Origin: Maratus speciosus | Lineage: Eukaryota; Arthropoda; Arachnida; Araneae; Salticidae | Assembly: GCA_963932465.1 (NCBI GenBank) | Contig: OZ010791.1 | Span: forward strand, 620,441,800-620,505,799 | Length of the DNA stretch: 64,000 nucleotides | Reading direction: 5' to 3' | Part shown: positions 45,153 through 57,416 of the stretch, piece after piece | How positions within the stretch are numbered: position 1 is the first letter of the stretch | Layout of the letters: every line of letters starts with the position of its first letter | Notes under the pieces: generated by a model | What the model was told of the DNA's origin: nothing | Seen by the model: the letters and a program-made list of their open reading frames with translations, nothing else | Database searches by the model: none | Made by a program: the position numbers and the translations under genes

Positions 45153-46348
45153 CAGTGGAACCCGGTTAAGACGCTCACGGTTAATACGCGATCCCGCTTA
45201 ATACGCGGATTTTTTCCGATCCCTTGAATATCGCCCATAAGACTAATGCTACAATATCACGTTTAATACACGAACGGTTAATACGCGATCCCGCTTAATA
45301 CGCGAGAGACTTTAGGTCCTTTGGGGCAAAAAATCACGCTTAAGACGCGAATTCGTTGATCAAGATGCGAATTCCTTGTCTGTTTTTCAATGTTGCCAAT
45401 TTACCAGTTTTTTTTTTTAATATTCAAATAAAAAACACTGGTTACGAATAGTAATATTTACTTTATTTAATAACAGATTAATTAAGGCGAACATTACTAA
45501 TCGGAAATATTGGCAGATATTTGAATTTTTAAAAACCCGCTAAATTAGCAGCACTAGAATTCTTGTTTGATCTCGCGTCCTAAAATTTTTTGTCTCTCGC
45601 TTCGTGTACGTTTTTACAGTAGTAGAGAGAGATGATAGACGAATTCAGGATACTCAGATTTGTCATGAAATTATTATTATTAAAGATTAGTATACCTATT
45701 GTTAGTAAGATTTTAAATGTACGTTATATCCCTACTATGTTTCATGATACATATTACAGGCAAAAAAATTAAACTCGTAAAGATTAAATAAATATGACTG
45801 CGATTGTTTAATTCTTTTATGTTTTTTTTTACTCCTTGCTATGCTAACAATGTTTTTTACACAAATACTATTAATAAGGATAGTTTTCTCTTATAATGAA
45901 AAGAAGGACAAATTATAATTGTACTCATTATCACAAGTACTAAATATGATTTTAACAAGTGCTTCAAAGGTTTAATATTTTTATTTAGCTCTGTTAAAAA
46001 AATTACTCTAGCAGGAAATTATTATTCTTATTTTTGGTTGCAGCATATTAATTCATAATAAAACCGTTTAAATTCACTTTTTATTTTCAGTTATTATTCC
46101 ATTTGGTTTTATAAAAAGAACAATGAGTTAAAGTTGAATTAAATTAAATTTTAATCTAAATATACCTAAAAGATACAATTTTCGACCGTAACCATATAAA
46201 TTTAAGTTCTATAGTTCATTTAGATGATTAGATGTTGTAAATAAGCCCAGTTCCTGCAACATTATACAAATTACGTTTAATACGCGATCCCGCTTAATAC
46301 GCGACTTTTGCCCACTCCCTTGAAACGCGTCTTAACCGGGTTCCACTG
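45153..46348. mobile_element. pogo/Tigger-like non-autonomous element
   Basis: Ends CAGTGGAACCCGGTTAAGAC and its inverse, flanked by TA (45151-45152, 46349-46350). GTTAATACGCGATCCCGC-type words repeat several times near both ends. The CAGTGGAACC start and TA site fit pogo/Tigger. 1196 bp with no coding frame. Confidence 0.85.
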
Positions 46349-46599
46349 TATAGTAATAATACAAAAGCCCCATTTTTTTTTTTTTTTTTTTTTAAATATA
46401 AATTAACCATTGCGTATTATCCAGACAACACCACCCTCCTCCGTACTCTAACATCTACCCACCCATCCAACCTATAATAATTTTTTTATGTTATTTTACA
46501 ATTTTTATTTTTTTATAGAGATTTTTTTATTTTATAATTTTTTTGTAATTTTGTTTACGCATGTGTTAATTTGTTTTAAAAGATCGTGTAAGAAAAATA

Positions 46600-46965
46600 C
46601 TAATTGTATATTAATGAATATATGAATTTTTTTGGAAAACCATGATTTAATGCATCATAAATTAGTTTTTTAATATTATTGTTAATTAGAGGAGAAGAAC
46701 ATAAACATTTTATTCTATATAAATGATTAAGTATTATATTTCGAAATACAGAATGATGTAGACAAGATTTAAAATTTGTAAATGTATTAACTTTGAATTT
46801 AAATTCTTTACGTTTGTCATATAAATCTGTGATTGTTTTGTTGTCTTTTATTGTAATTTTAAGATCTAAGAAGTTAATTGTATTGTTAGATAAAAGGTTT
46901 TTCGTTAATTCCAAATTAGTGGGATAATCTAATGGAAATGGAGTAATTATATATTTATGGAATTT
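46600..46965 (-). pseudogene. Penelope-like retroelement reverse transcriptase fragment
   Basis: About 120 codons are open on the minus strand from about 46965, preceded in frame by a stop. The pattern NNTINFLDLKITI, then YDKRKEFKFKV, then CLHHSVFRNII and LYRIKCLCSS matches the order seen C-terminal to the catalytic palm in Penelope-like reverse transcriptases (FLDxxI ... YxKxxxF ... S-H-P/S ... R...C). The catalytic YADD region and a GIY-YIG endonuclease are absent, so it is a 5'-truncated relic. Related RT classes are possible. Confidence 0.6.
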
Positions 46966-46969
46966 CTAT

Positions 46970-47785
46970 GATAAATTTAAATGGTGCCAATTGGGTTGTT
47001 CCACTAAAGGAAAATAATAGGAACTTTTATACCTTTATTAATATAATTTTCTCCTTAAGATGTAAAAGTTTTTTTTTTTTACTTTGAGTAGTTAATGCTT
47101 AAAAACAAAAATATTTTTCTACCATTACATCAAAATAGCTCAATTTTCAGAGAGTTTTAATTTCATCAGCTCTAAAATTAAGGGCTAAATCTTCAAAATA
47201 AGATTTTTTTTTTTTTTATATTTGAAAGTAACATAATTGAAAATGTACATTTTCATTGAGTAAATTGCAACTTTTTACTATAATTGCATGCTTATGTAAT
47301 TAAAGATGCAATTTTCATTTAGCATACATTCATACATTGTAGACTTCATACTATGAGAAACTTCATAAAATGAATATTACAAATATTTTCTAAGTATAAA
47401 CTGAAATTAGATTTATTTTTTCACCAAAATTGAAAGACTTAATGCAATGCAAATGCAACATATTGGATGGCCACTCAGCTAGTTTGATGTTAAAATATGC
47501 ATTGAATAAGTGTAAAATATGTATTGAACAAAAGTATAATAAAGAGCAAAATATATTTTGAACAAAAGTGTAATTAAATGTAAAATAATCAGTAAGCAAA
47601 AGTATAATAAAGAAATTAGTTTTAAACGGGTTGCACATATGTGAAACAAGTCCGAAATTGTACATCAAACAAGGCAAAAGAGGTGCGTTCATACTAACTA
47701 GTTTTATAAATATTCAGATCTTGGTGAAATAGCTGTTGCCCTCATGCAAAATTGCATAAATAGAAATTTATTACAATTCTATATA
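46970..47785. other. unassigned sequence
   Basis: AT-rich. A weak local repeat of AAAGTATAATAAAG words occurs at about 47515-47620. No gene or element end was recognised. Confidence 0.4.
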
Positions 47786-48555
47786 TTAACCCCTTGACCT
47801 CCTGGATGTACACAGTAGTGATGCAACGAATAGTGATTTGGCCGAATACCGAATATTCGGCCAAGTTACAGCCGAATATTCGGCCTATTCGGCCACCGAA
47901 TAATGAACTTGTTTTTACCTAAAAACAAAATATAGTATGCACAATTCTTGTATATTTCACAATTAAAATGTATTGTTTTCTTTTAAAAAGTTATTTATAT
48001 ACAAATTTTTAATTTTTGAAAGCATTATTTTACTCTGAAAAAATATTCGGCTATGTTCGGCCTAAAAATTGCCTCAATAATATAATTCAACCAAAAAAAG
48101 AAATTCTTAGCAAAAGTTCCTCATCAGGTACTGTCTAGTTACATTTAGATATTATGTGTGTTGTTGTTACATTTTAAAATAATGGCAAAATTTTAAAAGT
48201 ACTAGGAAACACAAGTTTCAGATTTCAGATGAAATAAAATAAAAAATAAGAAATCTTAATATCTTAAGAAAAACCACTGATAGAAAGCATGAAAGGAATA
48301 TCCTCTAAAATGGTGAAAAGAGATCATTGTAGACTTTATTAAAGCTCACAATTAACAAACAAAAAATTATTATTATTATCATTATTTTTTTTTTCTTTGC
48401 TGTCAGCAGATAGCACTATTAAGAAGTGTATAGTGAATATTTTCAGATTCAGAAGAAGGAAATATCTGTAAGGAAAAGTAAATGACATTCATTGCATTTA
48501 ACAGTATCTGATGCTCTAACATACCAAAGATCAATAAATGATTTCATTGTTGTAG

Positions 48556-49544
48556 GTAAAAAAATCCTTTACACATTTTAATCATTCGCCATTAGCATGT
48601 TCAAGATTAACTGATATACAAATTAATGAGCTAAAAACTCCTAAGAAGAAATTAGTTCAAAGTGTGGCAACGCGCTGGAATAGCACCTATTATATGTTGG
48701 AGAGATTACTGGAACAAAAAAAATGCACATTCTCTATATGCAACTAAATTTGGAGAAATAAATAATCTCACAGCAAGCCAGTGGATTATTTTAGAAAAAT
48801 TGCTCAATCTATTACAACCATTTGAAGAAATAACAAAACAAATTGCCTCACCGAGATATTAATTTCTAAAGTCATCCCAATAATTACAGCATTAAAATCA
48901 TATTTATTTAAATCTGGAGATATTTTTGGTGTAGGCACCATGAAAGACACTCTTCTACAAAATTTGGAGAAGCCTTTTGCATCGATTCAAGACAATGAAC
49001 ACTATTCCATTGCAACGGTTTTGGACCCCAGATTTAAAGTGTTTTTTTTTTTCAACAAAGATGAAGCAAAGGATGTAAGAGTAAAGTCCAAATTAACTGC
49101 TTTAGTAAGACTAAGAAAGGCTAGTATGAAACCAGTAACAAAATATTTCCAACATAACCATTCCATCTTCACAATTTCCAAATTCTTTGTGGGCATGCTT
49201 TAATGAAATTGCAAGCCAATCGCTGAGTGAAGCTCTATAGAAAGTTCCTTTCAATGTGAAGAAGTAAAAGAAATTAGTAATTTTCTTTCCCAGCCACTAC
49301 TAGAAAGACAACAGTGTCATTTGGAGTCGTGGGTGAAAAATTCAGAAGACTTTCCAAACCTTTCACAATAGCTAAAAAGTACCTTTCTGCACCAGGAAGT
49401 ACCATATATAGTGAGAGATTATTTTCAGAAGCAGGTAGCATTTACAAAAAAAAAAAAAAGAAGAAGAAGAGAGATAGACTATTACCTGAGAATGCTGAAT
49501 TATTATTTCTGCATCACAATCTACGTTTATTGAAAACATTTTAA
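48556..49544 (+). pseudogene. hAT (ZBED-like) transposase pseudogene
   Basis: The first readable stretch gives KSFTHFNHSPLACSRL and then SVATRWNSTYYMLERLL, the hAT core around the conserved T-R-W-N-S-T. After a frame change come YSIATVLDPRFKVFFF, a typical L-D-P-R-(F/Y)-K block, and, after more breaks, LSAPGSTIYSERLFSEAG and RLLPENAELLFLHHNL, the C-terminal dimerisation region. At least three frameshifts or stops separate these blocks, and an A-run near 49447 interrupts the last. The N-terminal BED zinc finger and first catalytic Asp region are missing or unreadable, so no active protein can be made. Confidence 0.9.
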
Positions 49545-49966
49545 CTGTTTTTTAAGGCAAATATAAACAGTACAATGCTATTCTTGAAAAAAATATGTAA
49601 AACGTAGATGCATACTAATTAAAAGAATTTAGTACTTACATTTCTTTCATTATTTAATAAGAAATAGTAACACACTTAAAAAAATCACTTAAATTATATT
49701 TAACTTTTAAGCGTATTTTACTTTTACAAAACACTTAAGTGCTGCAACATATACGACTTAAATATCTTATACATATAATACATGTATATCTAATCAATCC
49801 TATATTTGTGTTCTTTATAGGTATAATTCAAAATATTATTGAAAGAAATATTTTTTTATGTAACTAGGAATAAATGTTAAACTTCCCATTATGATAAAAA
49901 AATTTTGAATTTGCTTGTACAGCTGTATTAAAACAATTTTGAGCAGATTAATTTTTAAAAACTTTA

Positions 49967-50099
49967 TAACATACTTATAACTACTTAAAAGGTGACATAA
50001 ACATATAAAAAATATTATTTAACGCAACCCTGAGATCTATGATGTATGTTTATGCCACCTTTTAAGTAGTTATAAGTATGTTTGTATGTTATAAAGTTT
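49967..50099. repeat. hairpin within the hAT element
   Basis: Arms containing ACTTTATAACATACTTATAA and its complement (with AACTACTTAAAAGGTG) pair over about 43-50 bp around a ~40-bp loop. It may be a small foldback insertion. Confidence 0.75.
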
Positions 50100-50767
50100 A
50101 TTAATAACAAGGTGAAAATTTCCATCATGACACTAGTGTTTAATACAGTGTTTTGACTCTATTGATTAATTTTAAATTTAACAGGTTATGTTAGCTTATT
50201 GCAGATACTTTTTGTACCTACTGATACAGCATAAATTTTTGTAACATGATTCCTAAATTAGCCTCTTACATAAAAATGGGTAGATAAAACCCATTCGAGG
50301 TATGAAAGTTAATGGAAAAAAAAGTGTTTGTTAATTTCAAATAAATTTTCATTATACATGATGAATATAAATTGTCAAATTAAAAAGTTATACTGTGTAA
50401 ATATAAAAACATTTATTACAGTATTAGTATTCGGCCAAGGCTGAATAATGGACTTGATATTCGGCCGAAGCCGAATATTCGGCAGACAAGCCGAATGGGC
50501 CGAATATTCGGCTTCGGACGAATATTCGTTGCATCTCTAGTACACAGCATATGTCTTCTCATTTCAGTAATCAACGACTATGACATTAACTCCATACGTT
50601 GTTCACTACACAGTAATGGTTGCATACTTGAACCGAATTGGTCTGTGATATGCAACTGATATAACAGGGCACTGGTCGAAGATGAGTTTTATGACACAAA
50701 CATTTTACACCGCATAGACTGGTATACCCTTCACTGGCGAAATTAAGCCTGGAGGTCAAGGGGTTAA

Positions 50768-51994
50768 ATTCAGTTATACGAAAATAATAGGACTCCACCT
50801 TAAATAGGGTGCCATCACCATGGCAACCTAGAATCATTACCTATCATAGTATATCATTGAATTCCTTCTGTATGATAGGATTTAAAAGAATGAAGAACTT
50901 TTATTAATATCTTTTTAAAGATTTGATTCAATTTTCATAAAATTTGATATGATTCGACAAAATTCTGCACAGATTCTATACATTAAATTTCAAACCATTC
51001 GGTTGGGTAGTTTTGGCACTGTTGTATGCAGACACCCAGACAACGACTATAGGTACTACGTATTTATATAATTACGAACACATCTAAAATGTTGGAAAAT
51101 TTCGTCATAATTTAGACAGTGTATCCCAAAAAGATTGAAACATGCTTTAATCTTTTACCTGCTTACATAGGCAATGCAAATTTCAAAATAAGGTAGGAAT
51201 TAAGATTATGAAGATGAAATAGTCCTACTATTAATTTTCATATGGTCACTGGGTCCTAATAGTTATATTTAGAAAAGTTTTCTCCACATTCTGACAAGTA
51301 CAATAGCAAAACATTTCATTCTTCCACAACCAAAACTCACTCAGTTATGGTACTTTGAATTTTATGAAATTTTAAAACTTTCCAGTATTAAAAATGAACA
51401 ATCGATTTTTTACTGCCAGAAAGGTCTCAAATATAGTAGAAAATATTCTTGAAATAAAGCAGAATTATTAGTTGGAATGTAATATTAATAATGATATTAA
51501 TAAATTGGAATTCGTTAATCAGAATTCTTATTCAGTATAGTCAGATCATAATTATTAACTATGACTTGATAACATTAAATAAAAATTCAAATAAGGTTTT
51601 CTTCCTTCCTCGACATGGAATTTTACCCATTGTTATTAGTAAATGTCAGCATTTACCAAATTAGTTCAGTAAAAGTTTGAATCTTTTTTTTTTATTATTA
51701 CTTTGCTCAGGTAAATGTTAGAATTTACCGGTAAAACCTTGAATATACTACATTATAAATTAAAGCTTTACTGCTTAGTTTTATCAATGATTCTGAATGT
51801 TGTTGTTTCTTTTTTTTACCTTTCTTTCAGTATCAAAAGTTTTTTTTTCAATGGCAGTTGTCTTTTTTTGTCACTGAATCGTAAAGAATAGATTTTACTC
51901 AGTTAAATGATTTCACAATACTTTCAGTCAATGTTTTTACAGGAATTGTAAAAATTTACTTTATAAGTATTGCTATTATTTCATATATACTTTT

Positions 51995-52027
<33 letters not shown>

Positions 52028-52443
52028 CAGTGAATTTTTACATATCACATGCATTGACATAAAGGTCTTTATCAACACATACCTTCTGAATTCACTTTCT
52101 ATTCATATCTTGGTGAAGAATAGCAAGGTGGTTAAAAGTAATTTTAATTTCATTTTTGAAAATGATGGTTTACTTTTTAAAACTTTTGTTATCAAATAAA
52201 TTAAACATTTTTACGATCTGCCTTAACCTGTTCCCTAACAAAAATTTGTAGTTGAATATTTTCTAAGTTATTAATTTGAAGACTCAAATTGTTAATGTAC
52301 ACTTAATTTCATTACATTCTTTATTTTTCAAAGCAAGTGCTTAGATTTATTTGTGTTCTCATGTTCCCCAGTATTGTGTACAATAGTCTTGATTTTAGTG
52401 CTGCTCATATTACTATCAAATGAACTTTATATGTTCGTGATCT
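50768..52443. other. unassigned sequence
   Basis: No gene or element recognised. A poly-A run lies at about 51998-52025. Confidence 0.4.
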
Positions 52444-52799
52444 CAGGGGTCGATCCAGGCAAAATATGGAGCTTATATAGGGCCCACAAAAATCCATTTA
52501 ATAAAACAGGCCCCTTCACAAAATTCTATTCCATAAAAGCATACTCTTCATTAATTATTTTTATATTGTTAGATTTTAAAATGTGTAAATTTCAAACAAG
52601 TTCACCAGAAAGGAAAACTTTAGCAGAAGGATTTAAAGAAGCTATTATTAACAAATGCTTGGTTCAAATTTCAGTAACTGGATTTCATATTTTGGTGCAA
52701 AATGTTATTTTTCACAAAAATAAAAGTAAATTTCACAAAAATAACTTTTACTTTTCACAAAATGGTCTCCAAGAAAAAAAATCTCTGCATCGACCCCTG
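52444..52799. mobile_element. hAT-type MITE, CAGGGGTCGAT ends
   Basis: 356 bp with ends CAGGGGTCGATCCAGGC and, inverted, CAGGGGTCGATGCAGAG. TTTCACAAAAATAA words repeat near the right end. No clear target duplication is visible, so one flank may have changed. The long + strand frame across it is not a gene. Confidence 0.7.
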
Positions 52800-52992
52800 C
52801 TACAAAGAGTTGAATAGCCAAAACTGAAAAAATAATTATGTTTTGTTTGCAATACTAGGAAAATCTAGATATGCAAATGAGTATGATGATACCAAGTGCA
52901 TTGGATATTTCTGTAATAATCGTTAAGTGTTGCAATATCTAAAGGAAATGAGTTGATAAGATTTGATTTTCTACCCCTCCAATATATATATA

Positions 52993-53884
52993 CAGGGTGT
53001 CCCAGAACTTTGTGTACAAACTTGGAGGGAAGGTAGAGAACATCATTAGAAACCATAATTACATAGGAAAGCATGGATGGAAACATCACCCTCTCGCAAT
53101 AAAAGAGACACATTAAGGCTACGATGCAGAAAGCAGTGTAAAATGCTTTATTACACAGAAGAAAGTACAATGTATGACTTGCAAGCATCATAGGAGGTGT
53201 TCGAAATTGCATCCATTGGCATGGATGCATGCATGATACCTATGCAACATGGGTTGGCGATAATTTTTTAAGATTCCGATTATTGCGTTGATGGTAGCTG
53301 CAGCGATGGAGATTAGTGCCTCCCGGTCCATTTCCGAATATATACAGGCGTGTTATACACAATGCTCTTCATGGCACCCCAGAGAAAATAATCAAGAGGA
53401 GATCAGCTGATCTGGGGGGCCATGCAACGGGACTGCCACGCCCAATCCAATTATTTTTAAATGTCTCGTCCAAATGTTTACCTACGCGTCTTGCGTAATG
53501 ATATGGTGTCCTTCATGTTCAAACCACATTGCGCATCAAACATGTGCAGAGACATTGTTAAGCATTTTCAAAACTTCCTGAATAAAAATGAAACACTTGC
53601 GAACATCCAGTCGAGGTGGTAAAATGTATGACTCCACTAAACTGTTAGCCACAATACCTGTCCATAGATTAACAGTGAAACATTGTTGTATGGCTCATGG
53701 TCGGGTTCTGTGCGATTCATGTTTATCACACGCAGTCGGCGTCTACAATGAGGAAGCCACACATGCCCACTTTGAAAGCCTGCCACCTATCAATTTCTGT
53801 CCATGCTTTCCTATGCAATTATGGTTCCTAACGATGTTCTCTACCTCCCCTCCATGTTTGCACACAAAGTTCTCAGACACCCTG
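52993..53884 (-). mobile_element. mariner-like element with dead transposase
   Basis: Ends CAGGGTGTCCCAGAACTTTG and, inverted, CAGGGTGTCTGAGAACTTTG, flanked by TA (52991-52992, 53885-53886). 892 bp. A broken transposase gene is on the minus strand. It sits inside a dispersed repeat whose uninterrupted relative is near 59600-59830. Confidence 0.85.
53160..53450 (-). pseudogene. mariner-type transposase C-terminal remnant
   Basis: The minus strand encodes SPLDYFLWGAMKSIVYNTPVY, then an Ile/Ala-rich helix, and ends with GCNFEHLL before a stop. The block matches the S-P-D-L-(S/T)-P-x-D-(F/Y)-F-L-W-G region that holds the third catalytic acidic residue in mariner/Tc-type transposases of arthropods. 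A stop replaces the residue before SPLD and the N-terminal part is lost. It lies between mariner-like ends. Confidence 0.75.
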
Positions 53885-53886
53885 TA

Positions 53887-54020
53887 TATTTCCCTTAAGA
53901 TGTTTTGATTGTTTTAATGATTTAGGTAGGATCTATATGTATTGCCTCTCTGATTAACTTTGAAGGTTGTTTAAATGTGTTATACAAGATCAAAAACATA
54001 TGTTTATTTAGCAAATTTTA
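53887..54020. repeat. dispersed repeat, related to 59690-59825
   Basis: AAGATGTTTTGATTGTTTTA, ATTGCCTCTCTGATT and GTTGTTTAAATGTGTT recur in the same order near 59696-59810. The part left of the mariner element (about 52930-52985, GATAAGATTTGATTTT) also resembles sequence near 59645-59668. Confidence 0.6.
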
Positions 54021-54359
54021 ATGGTGAAGTCTCTAAAATTCAGAATCATTCCAGACTTGGCATATCTAAATTTTAGAGAATGATGTTTTTGAGTTGGAGG
54101 AGATAAAAGCCATAATCAGTTGTGAAATATACAATATGATTAAAAGTACGAGCTATAAATTATAAAGAAAACTTATTCCTACTATCAAAAACATTTATTT
54201 TAAATATTTTCATTTTTGCTATAATTATGGTTATGTGCAATAACCTTCTCTTTAATTCTATATACAAACTTTAATCCATGTTCAGAGATGAGTTTTCTCT
54301 GTTCAAAGTCTTTCATTGTATTATGAAATATAATGTCAGCAACAGATGTATTGCAATAA

Positions 54360-55360
54360 ATATGAACCACTTTCGGTGTTGCTTGCACCTAGCAACGAAA
54401 CTTAGTGCATTTTGTAGCCCTATACATAAAAGTTAGAGAACCGATAAAATTTCTCTGTTAAATTCATATTTTATATACTTTTAATTTTTTATTATTACAT
54501 TTTTATTTATTTATTTTATGCCAAAAGTGAGTTAAGTCATCAAATATGGCACTACAATTTTTCCGTCTACTTTATCCAAGGAGTAAATGTACAGTACATA
54601 TTACTAGAATTATATCAGATTGAGATTTTTTTTTTTTTTATAATTGATAGCATAAGAAACAAATATTAGGTTTATCTTTTTTTTTTTTTTCTATACAGAC
54701 GATAAATATATAAATAGTAAATATAATTCTATAAAAGCTTCCAAGATCATTGAAAACTACTTTTTTGTGAAACACAAAATAAGCAAACTATTTTCTTTCG
54801 AAATCAAATGGAATAAAGTTTCGAATGTTTAAAATGAAATGTTGCTGTATTAAATGGTCCTTTGGTAAAAGTAATTATAAAATAAATTAATATTTTTACA
54901 CAATTTAGAAAAATTGCTGTGGCTAATTAGGTCGGACAATTTCTACTGAAGTCAAAACCACTCCTCACGACAAACAGCTATGACATTTGGCTAGGGTTGC
55001 CGGAAAGCTCTACTTTTGAAAAAAAAAAAGCCAACTGTTTCCCCACCAAAAATGTGAATACAATGTTGCAATTTTTCAAAATCAAATTTGTGGGTTCTTG
55101 AAAGAATTTTTAAACTTTTCAATATTTTATACTTATTATTAACTAATATTTTTTTTTAAATGCTTTTCTTTAAAAAACTTCAATGTTAATAGTTTGATAA
55201 ATGGTCTTGAACATTGCATTTTCAGAAAGTTAAGCTGCTGTAAAATCAAGAAATATTATTTTAACAGAAAAATTTTATCGATTCTCAAACTTCGTAATAT
55301 AGGGCTTTAAAATGCACCAGGCATCAATGCTAGGTGTGAGCAACACCAAAAGTGGTTCCC
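54360..55360. mobile_element. segment bounded by ~95-bp inverted repeats
   Basis: GAACCACTTTCGGTGTTGCT to GATAAAATTTCTCTGTT (about 54363-54460) recurs in reverse complement at about 55262-55353. Arms are roughly 80% alike, enclosing about 800 bp without a gene. It is probably an old TIR or foldback element. Confidence 0.6.
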
Positions 55361-55581
55361 TTGTGAGTAAAGTGTTTCCAAATTTCTCAATAATATTTCG
55401 CCATTTACCACACACCAGATTGCATCTTTAACATGTTACTGTCAAAGCTGAGATGGTGCATCTGTTCACACACACCAAGATCATGTTTACATTTTTATGC
55501 TTTTAAATTATTTTATGTTTTATTATTTAAATAATTATTTTAAAACTTAGACAATTTTTTTTCAATATACCTATTAAAATA

Positions 55582-55722
55582 CAGTAAAACCTCAATAACG
55601 GACACCACTGAATAGCAGATACTTTTCCCGATCTCAAACTCATATATATTTAAGCATTTTTACCTTTGAATAGTGGACGAATTCCGTGCTCCAGAGGTGT
55701 CCATTATTCGGAGGTTTTATTG
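55582..55722. mobile_element. small pogo/Tc1-like MITE
   Basis: 141 bp with ends CAGTAAAACCTCAATAACGG and its near inverse, flanked by TA (55580-55581, 55723-55724). Non-coding. Confidence 0.85.
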
Positions 55723-55724
55723 TA

Positions 55725-56695
55725 TAAAAAAATAACTTATTTGTTGTATTCTTCAAAATATATTCTGGATAGATATGTTTTTGTGTTCTAAACATTTAGT
55801 TATTGTATATAGGTTTTGAGGAATAAATGAACAGTATGCCAAGTGTATTATTTAGTCTCTTCCTGTGCACCAGACACTTAAGCATTGCATATATTTTCTA
55901 TGACAATACTTGTAATTGGTGATTTAGATAAGGAGATCAATAACGAGTTCTTATAGCTGGCAAGGAAACTCAGTTTGCTAACTAAGAGTATTCTTGTAGG
56001 TGGCTATGTACATGTTAATGGTGAAATATTTCACAAAATCTAATCTAAATACCACATATTTACAAATAGAGTAAAACTGTATTGTAAAGCATAAATAATA
56101 GAATCTCCTTGAGCAAACTGATTGATACTGCAATTTAAAGTGGCAAAACAAAAGTAATAATGGGCAAAATTATTTGTAAAATTATCATTTATGCATCCCA
56201 GATTTTGGAGACTACTGTAATATGTTAAACAAAATAAACATATGTAAAAACTTATGTAGTAAACATATCACTTATAAAGTGAACAACTATGATGTTCTTA
56301 TGAGTGCTTCATATCAAAGAAAAAAATCTAATTGATATAATTGAAATACATTAAAATTTGCTAAATACACCCATGTTTTGGATCTTGAATAATACATTTA
56401 AACGATCTTCAAACAAAACCAATCGCAGAGACAGTAAATATAGATTTCAAATATTAAAAAAATAATCAAAACATCTTAGAAAATATACATTTTTTCTATA
56501 TAAAGCAAAGAGGAAATGAGCATTCCATAGTTCAGTAAATTAAACTGATAGCCATTGAATAATAAATAAGAAAAGTCTTTCTGGCTTATACTGAGAGGAA
56601 AAGGTAGCTTCCGTACCCCTTAATTTTAAGAATTCAGAAAATTTTACTAGAAAACATAAAAGCCAAAATGCATGGAACCTGATTATAGATTGCCA
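55725..56695. other. unassigned sequence
   Basis: Mostly unassigned. The part near 56270-56360 (AACTATGATGTTCTTATGAG, AATTGATATAATTGAAATAC) resembles 59920-60000, a diverged dispersed repeat. Confidence 0.4.
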
Positions 56696-56699
56696 GTTC

Positions 56700-56850
56700 T
56701 TGTCGAGTACTGAATTTAAATGCGAATTCTGAGAAATCAGTTAGCTATCACCAAGTTGGTTTCATTTATGGTGACTTATTTATGTCAGCAAATTTGGCAA
56801 TAATTCATCAAGAATTGCCAAAGTTTGGTGAGAATTTTATGCTGATAGAC
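56700..56850 (+). repeat. GCCAA-rich dispersed repeat, copy 3
   Basis: TTTCATTTATGGTGACTTAT, GCAAATTTGGCAATAATT and TGCCAAAGTTTGG align with the copy at 10497-10676. It is more diverged. Confidence 0.55.
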
Positions 56851-57109
56851 ATTACACATGTGTGTGCATAAATATTTTATGAATACCAATATATTTTTTC
56901 TTTTAAATATTTCAGCATATGAGAGTTGCAACAATAGTTACAATAATTTGCAAGAAACCACATTCACTAAAATATAAAATAACAGTGTACATAAAATGTC
57001 ATATCTCAGCCATTTTGTATGATAGAGGCAAAACAATAAAGTAATCTTGAATCCTTGTATCAAGGCCTAAACAAGGAAAAGTAAACTTTGGATATCTATT
57101 TTTTTTTCA

Positions 57110-57285
57110 GTTTGAAGTCTTTAAGAGGCCACCATTTTGAAACAAGATACATATCAAGTGAGCCAATGAACTCTGTTGAGATCTGGGTAAGCCTTCCACA
57201 TATGCTTAGTCGCATCCAAAAATCAGATCTATATAAATCAATATTTGAACGAAGGGTGGTTTGGGGATCTGGCAGTCATGATAGG
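57110..57285 (+). CDS. candidate internal exon, unknown protein
   Basis: A strong polypyrimidine tract and CAG acceptor (57097-57109) open a frame that runs 58 codons to a donor-like AG/GTAAAA at 57286. The peptide, including GHHFETRYISSEPMNSVEIW and LYKSIFERRVVWGSG, has balanced composition and reads like real protein. An earlier donor, GG/GTAAGC at 57187, is an alternative. I do not recognise the family. No neighbouring exon could be linked to it, and the nearest other gene is on the opposite strand. Confidence 0.42.
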
Positions 57286-57416
57286 TAAAAATGTACCAAA
57301 TTTATCAAAATTGCTTTCAAAAATTACATTCTGCATCGAACTAGGAGCAAATTTGCTTTAAAAAATCAAATACAGTCAACTCTGACATCTGTAGAACTTG
57401 AGAGTTTGGTGCATTA

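Larger units (their letters stand above)
47816..50539 (+). mobile_element. hAT transposon with decayed transposase
   Basis: Ends TAGTGATGCAACGAATA and, inverted, TAGAGATGCAACGAATATTC. It is flanked by a perfect 8-bp duplication GTACACAG (47808-47815, 50540-50547). Both ends are packed with CCGAATATTCGG palindromes, likely transposase-binding repeats. It carries a broken transposase gene and an internal hairpin at about 49967-50099. Charlie/ZBED-type hAT elements have very similar termini. Confidence 0.93.
47790..50763. mobile_element. piggyBac-like MITE, split by a hAT element
   Basis: Ends CCCCTTGACCTCC and its inverse, flanked by TTAA (47786-47789, 50764-50767). TTAA duplications with a CCC start are the piggyBac signature. 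Without the 2724-bp hAT insertion and its duplicated 8 bp it is about 242 bp and non-coding. Confidence 0.82.

Noticed and set aside
47390..47692. 100-codon minus-strand frame
   Set aside because: T/A-rich composition gives hydrophobic residues by chance; there is no domain, splice site or homologue pattern.
52353..52817. 154-codon + strand frame with a hydrophobic start
   Set aside because: It spans a hAT-type MITE with clear inverted ends, and the hydrophobic segment is T-rich DNA.
52865..53908. Frames of 106-121 codons on both strands
   Set aside because: They lie in the dead mariner element; the true transposase remnant is in a different, broken frame.
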